A stretch of 20,946 bases of DNA from DASPKA01 sp035628335 (GTDB taxonomy: Bacteria; Patescibacteriota; Doudnabacteria; UBA920), in NCBI GenBank assembly GCA_035628335.1, contig DASPKA010000053.1:1-20946 (forward strand), given 5' to 3'. Position 1 is the stretch's first letter; each line of letters opens with the position of its first letter. The notes under the pieces were generated by a model. That model saw only the letters and a program-made list of their open reading frames with translations. It was not told the origin of the DNA and searched no databases. Both the position numbers and the translations under genes were made by a program. Below, piece by piece: positions 11,766-20,946 of the stretch.

Positions 11766-12026
11766 GTGAAGCAAGTAACTGTTCACGCCTCTGAGCGTAT
11801 GGCCCGTTTCCCGGGGGAATACTCATCTTCCGGAGTGGGTATACCCTGTACACCTGGTGAAATTCCAGGTTCCCAGGACTACTCTACATTTCGCAACGTC
11901 CTCGTAACCGCTGCGCTACTAGCGACGACAGTGTTAACCGTGAAGGCGGAGCTGTGCTTGGGCTGCTCGTTTTCGGATCGCTTAATCTCGGGCATTTCCT
12001 CGAGATTAGCTTTTGAAGATTGTTAA
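11766..12026 (+). CDS. Doubtful 86-aa ORF in a structured region
   Basis: The frame starts at GTG 11766 (or ATG 11799) without a convincing SD, about 30 bases after a perfect TATAAT (11729-11734) that has no clear -35. It predicts one hydrophobic stretch (residues about 45-59, VLVTAALLATTVLTV) with several cysteines after it. A terminator-like hairpin (11980-12014) lies inside its last codons, and a second hairpin CCTGG/CCAGG lies at 11852-11868. The region may be a small gene, a pseudogene or a structured RNA; the sequence alone does not settle it. Confidence 0.3.
   Translation: MKQVTVHASERMARFPGEYSSSGVGIPCTPGEIPGSQDYSTFRNVLVTAALLATTVLTVKAELCLGCSFSDRLISGISSRLAFEDC
11980..12014 (+). terminator. 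Terminator-like hairpin upstream of giant protein 2
   Basis: GC-T-TAATCTCG pairs with CGAGATTAGC (one bulged T), loop of 10 bases, followed by TTTT. It works only on the plus strand and would insulate the 12114 gene from upstream transcription. Confidence 0.55.
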
Positions 12027-12113
12027 CTGTTACAGCATAACGTGTTGTGCTTGGTTTAATTCCGTGCTTTAATGAAGGCAGGGTAAAATATAAAAGAAAC
12101 ATACAAAGCAGGT

Positions 12114-15100
12114 ATGAAAAGAGTAAAAAAAGGACTGTATGAGTTTTTTGCTATCACTGTGTTGTTTGCACAAGGGTTTATTGTAAGCCCTGCTGTTGCG
12201 GCGACTTTTCCTGCTATTCCAAAACAGATTGGATTTCATGCAAAGCTTTTAACTTCATCAGGTGCTGTTATCACTGGTTCTCCCGCGGTAACATTTAAAA
12301 TTTATAATGTATCTACTGGCGGAAGTTCGCTATACAGTGATACTCAAAACTTGACTGCGCCAAGCAGTACGTGTACTTTTACGCCTTGTTATGGCACTGA
12401 CGGAGTGTTTTCAGCGTATATAGGAGCTGGGAGTGGCGGGAATATAAACTTACCATTTGATCAACCCTACTATGTGGAAATGGTTGTAGGTGGGGAAACC
12501 CTTACTCCTCGCATTTTAATTGCCAGTGTTGCTTTTACGTATACTGCAAGTCAGTCGCTTGGTACCGTGGTGGCAACGGCAACACCTACTGGTACGGTCA
12601 CTGCTGGGAGTCTGTATTTTAATACCACTTCAAACCAACTGTTTGTCTCAGATGGGACTAGTTGGAATTCTCTGGGCGGATCTGGAACTGGCACCTCAGT
12701 ATTTACAAATTTAGTGCAGGCTACTGCTGGCCTGTCTGTTACTGGAAGTATGTCTGTTGCGGGAACCAGTACATCTTTAGGAGCTGCTACAAATTTTCTT
12801 GTAAACTCTGGGGTTACAGTGTTACAAAATACTCTTTCAGTGTCCGGCTTAGCTACTTTAGGTAGTGGGTTTGTGGCAGCTGGGTCATCTACTGTAGCGG
12901 GAACTTTTACGGTGAGTGGTACAACAACTTTAAGTTCTGGAATTTTGGTAGCGAATGGGGTGACTTACACATTGCCCGTTACCCAAGCTGCGGGTGTAGG
13001 ATATCTATTGACTAACAACGGCTCCGGCACACTGTCCTGGACTGCGCCTGGCACGTGTTCTACTTGTATTGTGCAGGGCGGCAATGCATTTGCTCAGTCA
13101 GTTGTGGTGGGGAGCAATGATGCCCAGTCTGTGTTGCTTGAGACAAATAACAATACACGCCTCACTATTGATAGCAACGGCAACTTTATCTTTGGCTCAT
13201 CAACATCAGCTGTTGCTCCAACCTTTACTTTAGTCGGCACTGGTGCTGCATCTTTTGGCGGGACTTTGGCGGTTACCAATCTTTCGACTTTTAATTCTGG
13301 AATTATTACCATAGGTTCCTCTACGCTGGTTGGCTCAGCCACAGTAGCAGGCAGCTTGACTACGCAAAATATATTCGCCCAAAATATCTGGGGCAATAAC
13401 GCTAACTTCTCCGGCAATGGCACAGTCAGCGGCAGTTTTAACGCAGGTTCGACTACGCTCACTGCCTTATCGGCCGGCAATACAGCTGTAAATACTTTGA
13501 ATGCCGCGACCAGCACGCTCGCTAACACCACTATCAACGGCACACTCAGTAGCGGCACTACCAGTGTCACTGGCCCCCTGGGAATTTCCGGTACTACCAC
13601 AGCAGCGGGCATGAGTGCAACTTACCTCACCAACTCAGGCGCGACTGTTTTGCAGTCAACTCTTACCGCTGCAGGCCTGGCTTCGCTGAACGCGGGGTAT
13701 ATAGCAGCTGGTTCATCTACCGTTATCGGCAACTTCACTACCACTGGGTCAAACACCTTTGCTAACAGCAACATGTCTATCAATGGTGTGTACTACAACT
13801 GGACTAACACCCAGTCATCAGGAACTAAGTTCTTACAAAATGATGGATCTGGCAACCTGACCTGGGCAGCTGTACCATCTGGAACTTCAACGCCTCTCAC
13901 TGATAACACCAACCCAGCCTTTAGCGTATATGAGGGCGGTAATAACTATATTTCTATTTCGACCCTAAATGGCAGTGAGAATATTACCTTTGGTACAACT
14001 TCGATTAATCAGTCGTTTACTTTTGCTGGGGTTGGGACCACTACGTTTCAAGGACCATTAAGTTTAAATAATATTTTAAATGTCACGGGTGCAGCTGTGT
14101 TTTCTTCTTTACCAGCGTTACCACTTGCAAATGGCAGCTTGCTAGTTGGCAGTACAACTGCCAACGCAGTTCCATTGGCACCGGGGACAAATGGTCAGGT
14201 GCTTGGTATATCCGGCGGTGTGCCAAGTTGGGTGACAACACCAGATGCAACGGGCATAACTTCGTTAAATGGTTTAACTGGAGCTACACAGACATTTGCA
14301 AATGATACCAATGTAACTTTGAGTTCCTCGGGCGCGACTCACACTATTGGCTGGTTGGGTCAGCTTTCTGTTCCGCGCGGAGGGACGGGAGCAGCGTCAT
14401 TTACTGCTAACGGTATTCTCTTGGGCAATGGGACGAGCGCGCTGCAAAGTACTTTAGCTCCAACTGCTGGACAGATTTTAATAGGCAACAGTAGTGGCGT
14501 GCCAATATTTGCATCAGTGTTTGGTGATGCATCGTTGGCAGCTAGCGGTACTTTGACGCTTGCTAATACCGGGGTTAGTGCGGGGACGTTTGGATCTGCT
14601 ACGGTTATACCCGTGATTACTCTTGATAGCAAAGGTAGGCTTACTGCAGTTGGTACAACGGCCATCACATCTGTTGCAGTTGGTACTCAGCTTAACAACA
14701 CACTACGTTGGAACGGGAGTAGTTGGGTGGAAAGTTCACTATTGCAAAATGATACAACTGGAATAACAGTAAACGGCACATCTACGTTCAGTGGTTTGGC
14801 CAGACTTACGAGCGGATTTATCGCGAGCGGCTCATCCACCGTGACAGGGTCTGCTACAGTTGCTGGGTTGGTGCTTTCTGATCAAAATGCGAATAGCATA
14901 CCCTGGGCTCTGTATGAGGCACCCAGTGGTGGTTTAATTTTTGACTACGTTGGACAACAGGCCAAGCTTACTGCCGCAGGGTTGTTATTTACTAAAGGAA
15001 TAATTTCCACGGGTTCTTCAACAATGGTGGGCGATACAACAATAACTGGTACCACCACTTTGCCTTCTGGCGTTTTGGCTATTCGTGGTGTGAGCTATTA

Positions 15101-18100
15101 TTTCCCTGTCAGCGGTGGCAGTAGTGGGCAATTTTTACAAACTGACGGAAGTGGGCAGCTTAACTGGGCACCTGCAATTACATCGGGTTATCTGTCTCAA
15201 TTAAACGGTCTCACTGTTGCGACACAAAGCTTTGCAGTAGGTTCTTTGGGTAGTGATTTTAACATCTCATCTGTTGGCGGCACGCATACGTTTAACTTAC
15301 CAGATGCTGGAACTGCGTCGCGAGGCGTTGTAACAACTAGTGCTCAACAGTTTGCAGGCAACAAGACTTTCACTGGCTCAGCAACAGTGGTGGGTGCGTT
15401 TAATGCGAGCACCGCGAACTTAGCTGCCGCAAATATTTCTGGTAACACCACCCTCGGTGGGACGCTTAATTCTGGCAACCGTACCGTGGTTTCAGCAGTT
15501 GGTCAAGTATCGGCTGTACAGTTTGATGTGACGGGAGACGGGGCAAATTATAATTTTGATTATGATTTAAACGGCAGCAGTGACGCAGCTGATCCCACTA
15601 TAACTTTAGTGCGCGGGCAGACGTATAAGTTTAATGTCAACGCCTCTGGTCATCCGTTCCAAATCCGCGTGTCTGACGGCGGCGCTGCTTATAATACCGG
15701 AGTAACTAACAATGGGGCTGACACATCAACAGTGACCTTCCAAGTGCCATTTGATGCGCCAAACGAACTGGTGTATCAGTGTACGAGCCACGCGGGTATG
15801 GTGGGAAAACTTCGCATTGTAAACCAGTCGATACTTACCGACGCTGATGGTAATACAAATGTTTTGGTTGAGCAGTCAGCCAATGACGATACCATACGGT
15901 TTGTAACTGCTGGCTCGGAGCGCGCTTCTATAGGTAGTAGCGGAGGTCTGGCCTTGGCAAACCTTGTGCCAGGGGTAACGACAAACGTGCTCTACAACAA
16001 CAACGGCACGCTCTACTTCAATGGCGCCGCAGTGGGTGGAAGCGGTGGAAACACTTCGCAATTCGGCACAACTACAACGGGCTTATATACGTTGAGTAAT
16101 TTGTCGGTAGGCACAGCTGTGACCTCAGGTGCTCTCCTAACGGTGGCAACAGGCACAACAACAGGCTTACAAGTCTTAAGTTCCGGCTTAGTCACGCTTA
16201 ATACCGGCTTTATTGCTACCGGATCGTCGACGCATACTGGTACCACAACTGTGTCAAATGCTTTAACTCGCTTGATTGGTCAAACACTTACGACCCAGAC
16301 CACTAACTCAGTTGGAGCACTTCAGGTGTCTGGCAGTATTGCAAAAAATGACGCGACTACGAAATCATTTAGCATCATGAGTTTGAATCCAACTCTCAAT
16401 ACAGGCGCTTCAAATGCTAACACGACGTTCACGGTGCTCGATATAAATACAACCAACACTTCAGTTACTGGGATTGATAACCCATCTTACCTTATCAACG
16501 CAAAGTATGGTGGCGCAGCTCGTTTTACCGTAGGCACTGACGGTACGGTCTTTGCAAATAGCACGGTCGCAGCTCCCATCTTTTATGATTCCAACGGCTT
16601 GTTCCAGCTTTCTTCAAACGCCACGGATGCTTTGACGTTCGCTTCGAGTGGGGATATCACCTGGACCTCCACTGCAGATATTTTTGGTGCTAAGGATTTG
16701 AGCGTGACCCGGGCTGCGGCCGGAATGCTTCGGATCTCCGACGCGAGTACAGGCGCGGGCAAGCTCCATATCGGCGGCTCAGGCAACTTAAATGCTAACG
16801 CGCTACTGAATGTCGGCACAGGCAGCTTACCCACTTTGTTCGTTGGGGTAAATGACTCGGTCGGCATGGGCAGCGCAACCCCGTTTGCTAGACTCGGTAT
16901 TGTCGGGACTTCCTTAAGCACGCAACCCACCAACGCGGTTGGTGCGGTGGCTGTTGGAGGCAGTGTGACCAAAAACGACGCGACAAATAAAGCCTACAAC
17001 GCGGTACTCATCAAACCAACCTTAAACACTGGCGCTTCGAACAACAACCTGGATTTCACGGTTTTAAATATTGATACTGTAAATACAAATACCACGGGTG
17101 TTAGTACGAGTTTAATTGTGGCGAAATACGGGGGCGTCCAGCAATTCTTGGTTGACAGCAGCGGTGCAGTTAATGCAAGTAATCGCGTTGCGGCAAATGG
17201 CTTCCTGGATCTCAATGGCTTCTATAGTCTTGACGCTAGTGGCTCAGATACAATTGCACTTGGTTCGGGTAACAACCTGGCTTGGAGTGCAACGGGTTTA
17301 TACAGCGGAAGTAAAGACTTAGGTTTGACTCGTGCGGCCTCTGGGATCCTGCGTTTGAGTAACGCAAGCACTGGTACGGGTAAGCTGGTTATAGGCAACA
17401 GTTCCAATGTCCTGACTAACGGGTTGTTAAACGTTGGTACCGCTGCATCCCCGAGTTTGTTCGTGCACGTTAATGGAAATGTGGGAGTTGGTACCGCAAC
17501 TCCGACGGCAAACCTCACCGTAGCGGGTACTGCCTCGGCTTCGTGTTTTTCAATTGATGGCCTCACCTGTCTGTCTTCTGCTGTTCCGCTGTCTGGTAGC
17601 CAGGGACAAGTGGCATATTTCTCTGGGACGAACAGCGCGGTTGGAACTTCGTCACTGTTTATAGCGAGTAGTGGCAATGTTGGTATTGGCACTACTACGC
17701 CGAAGGCGAGGTTGGATGTAGGTAATGGAAAAATAGTAGGCGGAACCTTTTCTGGAACACCATCACGTTTAAACACGCTTGATTTAAGCGCTGAAAGTGG
17801 CCAGTCTTCATCTGTATTCACTATGGCTCAAGGCGGTCAGTTTAAGTTAATTGAAAGCGGTGGCAATGGCGACTTGTCGTTACAGTTATACGCTACTAAC
17901 CCGTCAGCCCGAGCATATATTCACTCTTATAACGAGTCAGAATTATATATTCAAACCCAAAATGTTTCTCCAATTATTTTCCGGCCGTTTACTACGGAAG
18001 CTATGAGAATGGTCTATGGCGGCGCAGGTGTCCCAGCTAAAGTCTCACTAGGATCCTCTACCCCTTATGGGCAATTGGCTATACAGCCGAATAGTTCTCA

Positions 18101-19877
18101 AACCTTCCCTCCTTTGCTGGTTGGGTCTATAACAAATGCTACGGCTTTTGTGGTTACCTATAACGGTAATGTTGGAGTTGGTACGGTGGCGCCGATGTCG
18201 AGATTGGCAGTTGTTGGTAATAGCTACACCTCAGGTACAGCTACAGCAGCGTGTTTCACTACAGATGGCAGTACGTGTTTGTCCTCGGGCAGTACGGTGA
18301 CGGGTTCTCAAGGACAGGTGGCATATTTTTCAGGGGCTAATACAGCAGTAGGTACTTCAACATTGTTTATTGCAAGTAGTAGCAACGTCGGGATTGGCAC
18401 TACTACGCCTTACCAGCCGTTGATGGTCGCGGATAGTGGAGGCAATGCGTTAGCTTTACAGCCTTCGAACACAACCATATACGCATATGGAAATGGCAGC
18501 AATGTTTCGCTGACCTTGCAACCTAAAGGCGTTTCACCGGTGTACACCATGAACGGTGTTTCTGATAATGTTACGTATTGGATGAAGACTAATTCTTTCC
18601 GACCAGGATACGCAGATTTTCGCAATACAACTGACAGTGGCGGCGTGGGAGTGAGAGGAACTAATCTGCAGGCAACTGGTAATTTTGAGCTTGGCGATAA
18701 TGCGGCAGGGGGAACGCTCGGATATAGCGGGAGTTTGGTTTCTTTGCTTTTAACAAATAATACTAGCTTTAAGATTGGCACGGCTTCTGCAGATATTTTA
18801 CGGATTACCTCCGGCGGTAACGTCGGCATAGGCACTACTACGCCGACCCAGCTCTTTGTAGTAGGTACGAACACTGGTAACGCGCTTGCATTTAACGCGG
18901 CGCCTGGCAGGTTGGGTGTAGGAACTATAAACCCGAGTTACAAGGTAGAGATAGTAGATACGACCAGCGGGAGTCCACCGCTCAGTGTCACTGATAATAC
19001 GGGCAGTTGTACGTATAGTAATATAGATGGCGGATATAATTGTACTTCAGACGCTAGGCTTAAAACTGCAACAGGTAATTATGACAATGTGCTCAGTAAG
19101 CTGGACAATTTCCAGGCTGTTAATTTTAACTGGCTCTCAACAGGTATGAGTACGTTTGGCGTTATAGCTCAAGATCTGCAGCGCTCATTCCCAGAGCTGG
19201 TTAAGGTTGGCGAAACTCCAGATGATTATTTAAGCGTTTCTTACGGCAAGTTTGGCGTGGTTGCGATGCAGGGTCTTAAAGAGTTGAGTGAAAAGACTCT
19301 GCCGCTCGCCGAAGCTTTGCGAACAGTCGCGCCTAAATTTGAAGGTCTGGATGTGTTGCTGGGAAACGAACAGACCTTAGTTGAGCGTTTGCAAAGTATT
19401 GAGTCGAGACTCGCTGCTTTAGAAAAGAAAATGGATGGACAAATGATTGCGAATTTAGCTGCATCCCGCGCAGTCACCGTGTTAGGTGAGGTCGAAATTG
19501 GGGGTAAGCTCTATGTCTCTTCGGAAATAAGCGGGGTAGTGAGCATGCCCGCGGGCACCACATCTGTTGAGGTACATTTTGCTTCGCCCTTTAGGAATGT
19601 GCCGACTGTGACGGTAACACCCAAGTCTTTTGTGGGTAGCTATCGAGTCACAGGGGAAACTGAAACTGGGTTTGTTGTGGAAGTGGAGAAGGTGCAGACA
19701 GAAGCAGCGCACTTTGTGTGGATCGCACTAGGATCTGGGGTATCACAAGCTACTCCTGACTCAACTACGAACCGAGACGCACAAGGTAGGGAGTATGGAT
19801 TTGGTTCGGCTGAGCCTGTGGCAGTCACTGAGACTGTGACTGAAGATACTGAAGAAGACCCACACTCAGGAAATTAA
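12114..19877 (+). CDS. Giant secreted fibre-like protein 2 with cupredoxin, Peptidase_S74 and a C-terminal beta domain
   Basis: A 2587-aa paralogue of the protein at 2575. Signal peptide 1-29 (AVA|ATF), then an N-terminal beta domain (IGFHAKLL, FKIYN, TGG, TPRILIASVAFTY) and a GSLYFNTTSNQLFV box. Long repeats of the form AGSSTVAGTFTVSG make up the first shaft. An FNGLT/RGGTG-type module starts near 14258. A cupredoxin lies at about 1137-1240 with H1180, C1223, H1226 and M1229. A 209-residue duplication occupies 16272-17525. Several NVGIGTTTP boxes follow, then S74 with S2312 and K2317 in TSDARLK, a coiled coil (about 2405-2445), and a beta domain (about 2453-2550, FASPFRNVPTVTVTP and FVWIALGSG) resembling H-type-lectin or fibre-tip domains. 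There is only a weak SD and no clear promoter. Probably a surface fibre; the ligand is unknown. Confidence 0.9.
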   Translation: MKRVKKGLYEFFAITVLFAQGFIVSPAVAATFPAIPKQIGFHAKLLTSSGAVITGSPAVTFKIYNVSTGGSSLYSDTQNLTAPSSTCTFTPCYGTDGVFSAYIGAGSGGNINLPFDQPYYVEMVVGGETLTPRILIASVAFTYTASQSLGTVVATATPTGTVTAGSLYFNTTSNQLFVSDGTSWNSLGGSGTGTSVFTNLVQATAGLSVTGSMSVAGTSTSLGAATNFLVNSGVTVLQNTLSVSGLATLGSGFVAAGSSTVAGTFTVSGTTTLSSGILVANGVTYTLPVTQAAGVGYLLTNNGSGTLSWTAPGTCSTCIVQGGNAFAQSVVVGSNDAQSVLLETNNNTRLTIDSNGNFIFGSSTSAVAPTFTLVGTGAASFGGTLAVTNLSTFNSGIITIGSSTLVGSATVAGSLTTQNIFAQNIWGNNANFSGNGTVSGSFNAGSTTLTALSAGNTAVNTLNAATSTLANTTINGTLSSGTTSVTGPLGISGTTTAAGMSATYLTNSGATVLQSTLTAAGLASLNAGYIAAGSSTVIGNFTTTGSNTFANSNMSINGVYYNWTNTQSSGTKFLQNDGSGNLTWAAVPSGTSTPLTDNTNPAFSVYEGGNNYISISTLNGSENITFGTTSINQSFTFAGVGTTTFQGPLSLNNILNVTGAAVFSSLPALPLANGSLLVGSTTANAVPLAPGTNGQVLGISGGVPSWVTTPDATGITSLNGLTGATQTFANDTNVTLSSSGATHTIGWLGQLSVPRGGTGAASFTANGILLGNGTSALQSTLAPTAGQILIGNSSGVPIFASVFGDASLAASGTLTLANTGVSAGTFGSATVIPVITLDSKGRLTAVGTTAITSVAVGTQLNNTLRWNGSSWVESSLLQNDTTGITVNGTSTFSGLARLTSGFIASGSSTVTGSATVAGLVLSDQNANSIPWALYEAPSGGLIFDYVGQQAKLTAAGLLFTKGIISTGSSTMVGDTTITGTTTLPSGVLAIRGVSYYFPVSGGSSGQFLQTDGSGQLNWAPAITSGYLSQLNGLTVATQSFAVGSLGSDFNISSVGGTHTFNLPDAGTASRGVVTTSAQQFAGNKTFTGSATVVGAFNASTANLAAANISGNTTLGGTLNSGNRTVVSAVGQVSAVQFDVTGDGANYNFDYDLNGSSDAADPTITLVRGQTYKFNVNASGHPFQIRVSDGGAAYNTGVTNNGADTSTVTFQVPFDAPNELVYQCTSHAGMVGKLRIVNQSILTDADGNTNVLVEQSANDDTIRFVTAGSERASIGSSGGLALANLVPGVTTNVLYNNNGTLYFNGAAVGGSGGNTSQFGTTTTGLYTLSNLSVGTAVTSGALLTVATGTTTGLQVLSSGLVTLNTGFIATGSSTHTGTTTVSNALTRLIGQTLTTQTTNSVGALQVSGSIAKNDATTKSFSIMSLNPTLNTGASNANTTFTVLDINTTNTSVTGIDNPSYLINAKYGGAARFTVGTDGTVFANSTVAAPIFYDSNGLFQLSSNATDALTFASSGDITWTSTADIFGAKDLSVTRAAAGMLRISDASTGAGKLHIGGSGNLNANALLNVGTGSLPTLFVGVNDSVGMGSATPFARLGIVGTSLSTQPTNAVGAVAVGGSVTKNDATNKAYNAVLIKPTLNTGASNNNLDFTVLNIDTVNTNTTGVSTSLIVAKYGGVQQFLVDSSGAVNASNRVAANGFLDLNGFYSLDASGSDTIALGSGNNLAWSATGLYSGSKDLGLTRAASGILRLSNASTGTGKLVIGNSSNVLTNGLLNVGTAASPSLFVHVNGNVGVGTATPTANLTVAGTASASCFSIDGLTCLSSAVPLSGSQGQVAYFSGTNSAVGTSSLFIASSGNVGIGTTTPKARLDVGNGKIVGGTFSGTPSRLNTLDLSAESGQSSSVFTMAQGGQFKLIESGGNGDLSLQLYATNPSARAYIHSYNESELYIQTQNVSPIIFRPFTTEAMRMVYGGAGVPAKVSLGSSTPYGQLAIQPNSSQTFPPLLVGSITNATAFVVTYNGNVGVGTVAPMSRLAVVGNSYTSGTATAACFTTDGSTCLSSGSTVTGSQGQVAYFSGANTAVGTSTLFIASSSNVGIGTTTPYQPLMVADSGGNALALQPSNTTIYAYGNGSNVSLTLQPKGVSPVYTMNGVSDNVTYWMKTNSFRPGYADFRNTTDSGGVGVRGTNLQATGNFELGDNAAGGTLGYSGSLVSLLLTNNTSFKIGTASADILRITSGGNVGIGTTTPTQLFVVGTNTGNALAFNAAPGRLGVGTINPSYKVEIVDTTSGSPPLSVTDNTGSCTYSNIDGGYNCTSDARLKTATGNYDNVLSKLDNFQAVNFNWLSTGMSTFGVIAQDLQRSFPELVKVGETPDDYLSVSYGKFGVVAMQGLKELSEKTLPLAEALRTVAPKFEGLDVLLGNEQTLVERLQSIESRLAALEKKMDGQMIANLAASRAVTVLGEVEIGGKLYVSSEISGVVSMPAGTTSVEVHFASPFRNVPTVTVTPKSFVGSYRVTGETETGFVVEVEKVQTEAAHFVWIALGSGVSQATPDSTTNRDAQGREYGFGSAEPVAVTETVTEDTEEDPHSGN
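16272..17525 (+). repeat. Tandem duplication of a 209-aa segment in giant protein 2
   Basis: Copy 1 (16272-16898) opens LIGQTLTTQTTNSVGAL; copy 2 (16899-17525) opens IVGTSLSTQPTNAVGAV. Matching landmarks follow in order: KNDAT, PTLNTGAS, AKYGG, KDL followed by TRAA.G.LR, NASTG.GKL or DASTGAGKL, LLNVGT. The copies have diverged but the offset stays at 209 residues at the start. Confidence 0.8.
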
Positions 19878-19973
19878 GTTTTGGCCTTGCTATTGGGGAT
19901 AACTTGCCGGTTGGTGTTCCAATTGCAGCAATTAGGGTTACCTAATCGGCGCTAAACTTTGTACACTGGTAGC
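19878..19973. other. Junction between giant protein 2 and the transposase; probable IS left end
   Basis: No gene. It has small inverted repeats AATTG/CAATT (19921-19933) and ATTAGG/CCTAAT (19931-19946). No terminator with a T-run follows the giant gene. The IS left terminus is expected here but cannot be fixed because the right end is outside the window. Confidence 0.35.
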
Positions 19974-20946
19974 ATGGCTACCAAAGATACAAAACACAAC
20001 TTAATGTTCCTAAAAAAGAATATCCTTGACCGATATATCCGTCGTTCCTTGACCAGAAAACAAACTGCTGAATTGCTTAAGATGCACCCTTTAGCAGTCA
20101 GCAGGCTGAAAGCTAACTACCTGAAACATGGAGATGCTGTATTGATTGGCAGAAAAACAGGTCCAAAGCCTGGCAAGAGACCCGAGAACCGTACTGCTGC
20201 AGAGATTGAAGAGCTGGTAGCTAAGGAAGGCTCAAAACACCCAGAATTAGGCCCCCAGCCCCTCACTGATCATATTGCGGACATACATGGCATTAGCCTT
20301 AATCAATCCACTGTCTGGAGAATCTTAAAGCGACTGAAAATCAGATACACCACCCAGTACAAACGTTTCAAACAGGAACCCAAGCTCTACTGCCTAGATA
20401 CCCCAGGCCAAGTCCTACAAATGGATGCCTGCTATCCCTTTGGCAGAAGCAGGCCCCTGGCTTCCTTTGATGCGATTGATGATTGCAGCAGGCATGTATT
20501 TTCTAAAGCCTATGACGGAGAGACTGATCAGAATGCCATAGATTTTTAACTGAGCTGATTAGCCATGTGCCTTTTACCGTTAGAGAACTAAAAGTTGATA
20601 ATCGCTATGGTGAAGCCTTTGAAACGTACTGTACTCAAGTTCTACACATCAAGGTACACTACAATGACCCTTACAGTCCCCAGCAGAATGGCAAGATTGA
20701 ACGCTTTCACCGGACACTTAAAGCTGGTTTTTACTTTAAACACATTGCGTTTACTGAAAGCTTTGATACCATTAATTACAAGCTAAGCCTGTGGACACAC
20801 CACTACAATACCAGAAGAAAACACTATGGCTATGGCATGCAGGGGCTCACTCCACAACAGAAATTACAGCAAGCTACACTTCAAGCCATGGCCAACAAAG
20901 TTATTACTCATCCCGGGGAGGTAACCCGAACCCTGCAACAGTACAA
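19974..20946 (+). pseudogene. IS481/IS3-type DDE transposase, frame broken by -1 shift, 3' end outside window
   Basis: ATG 19974 is the natural start (an upstream in-frame TTG at 19959 is less likely). The N-terminal part is a helix-turn-helix with basic linker (RRSLTRKQTAELLKMHPLAV, KTGPKPGKRPENR), then a second helical DNA-binding region and the rve integrase core. The first catalytic Asp is D151 (QVLQMDACYP). At 20542-20549 the frame meets a stop, GAT TTT TAA; reading one base back (TTA) restores it. The resumed frame gives the second Asp (KVDNRYGEAF) and the Glu (SPQQNGKIERFHR), so all three acidic residues are present, with 33 residues between the second Asp and Glu. No stop is reached by the window end. 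A single-T loss in a T-run is the simplest cause; slippage at T-TTT-TAA is possible. Confidence 0.85.

Overview
The window looks like a piece of a Candidate Phyla Radiation (Patescibacteria) chromosome. This is an inference from style, not from a marker gene: there is no rRNA, tRNA or ribosomal protein. The signs are two giant secreted repeat proteins ending in Peptidase_S74 chaperone domains, a solitary PaaX/Cas2-like protein, and many short unrecognised genes, most with a clear AAGGAG-type Shine-Dalgarno (SD) site and their own hairpin terminator. All main ORFs read with the standard code, so a UGA=Gly lineage such as SR1/Gracilibacteria is not indicated.

Layout. 1-2415 holds small, mostly minus-strand genes: a partial Cys4 protein, a 74-aa protein, a PaaX/Cas2-like protein enclosed by 34-bp palindromic repeats (a third copy lies just beyond), a plus-strand reading frame split by an amber codon, and a Cys4 protein whose frame needs a +1 shift at CCC-TGA. 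2575-7623 is the first giant protein (1682 aa), behind a strong extended -10 promoter. 7624-12026 is a patchwork of small genes on both strands (a 148-aa Cys-rich protein, a 3-TM protein, 75-aa and 65-aa proteins in a likely operon, a RibD-C/DHFR-like reductase, a single-pass membrane protein, a 31-aa gene, a 151-aa protein and a doubtful 86-aa ORF). 12114-19877 is the second giant protein (2587 aa). 19974 to the end is a DDE transposase of the IS481/IS3 type with a -1 frame break, cut by the window edge.

The two giant proteins are paralogues in design: signal peptide, an N-terminal beta domain, long fibre-like repeat shafts, one near-identical cupredoxin domain with a complete type-1 copper ligand set, a Cys pair, an S74 Ser/Lys autoprocessing site and a coiled coil. 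Their C-terminal ends differ. They are probably trimeric cell-surface fibres. No clear pathway links the other genes. Three reading frames are interrupted (amber, +1, -1), so the region is either decaying or uses recoding, and raw reads would be needed to separate these from assembly errors.
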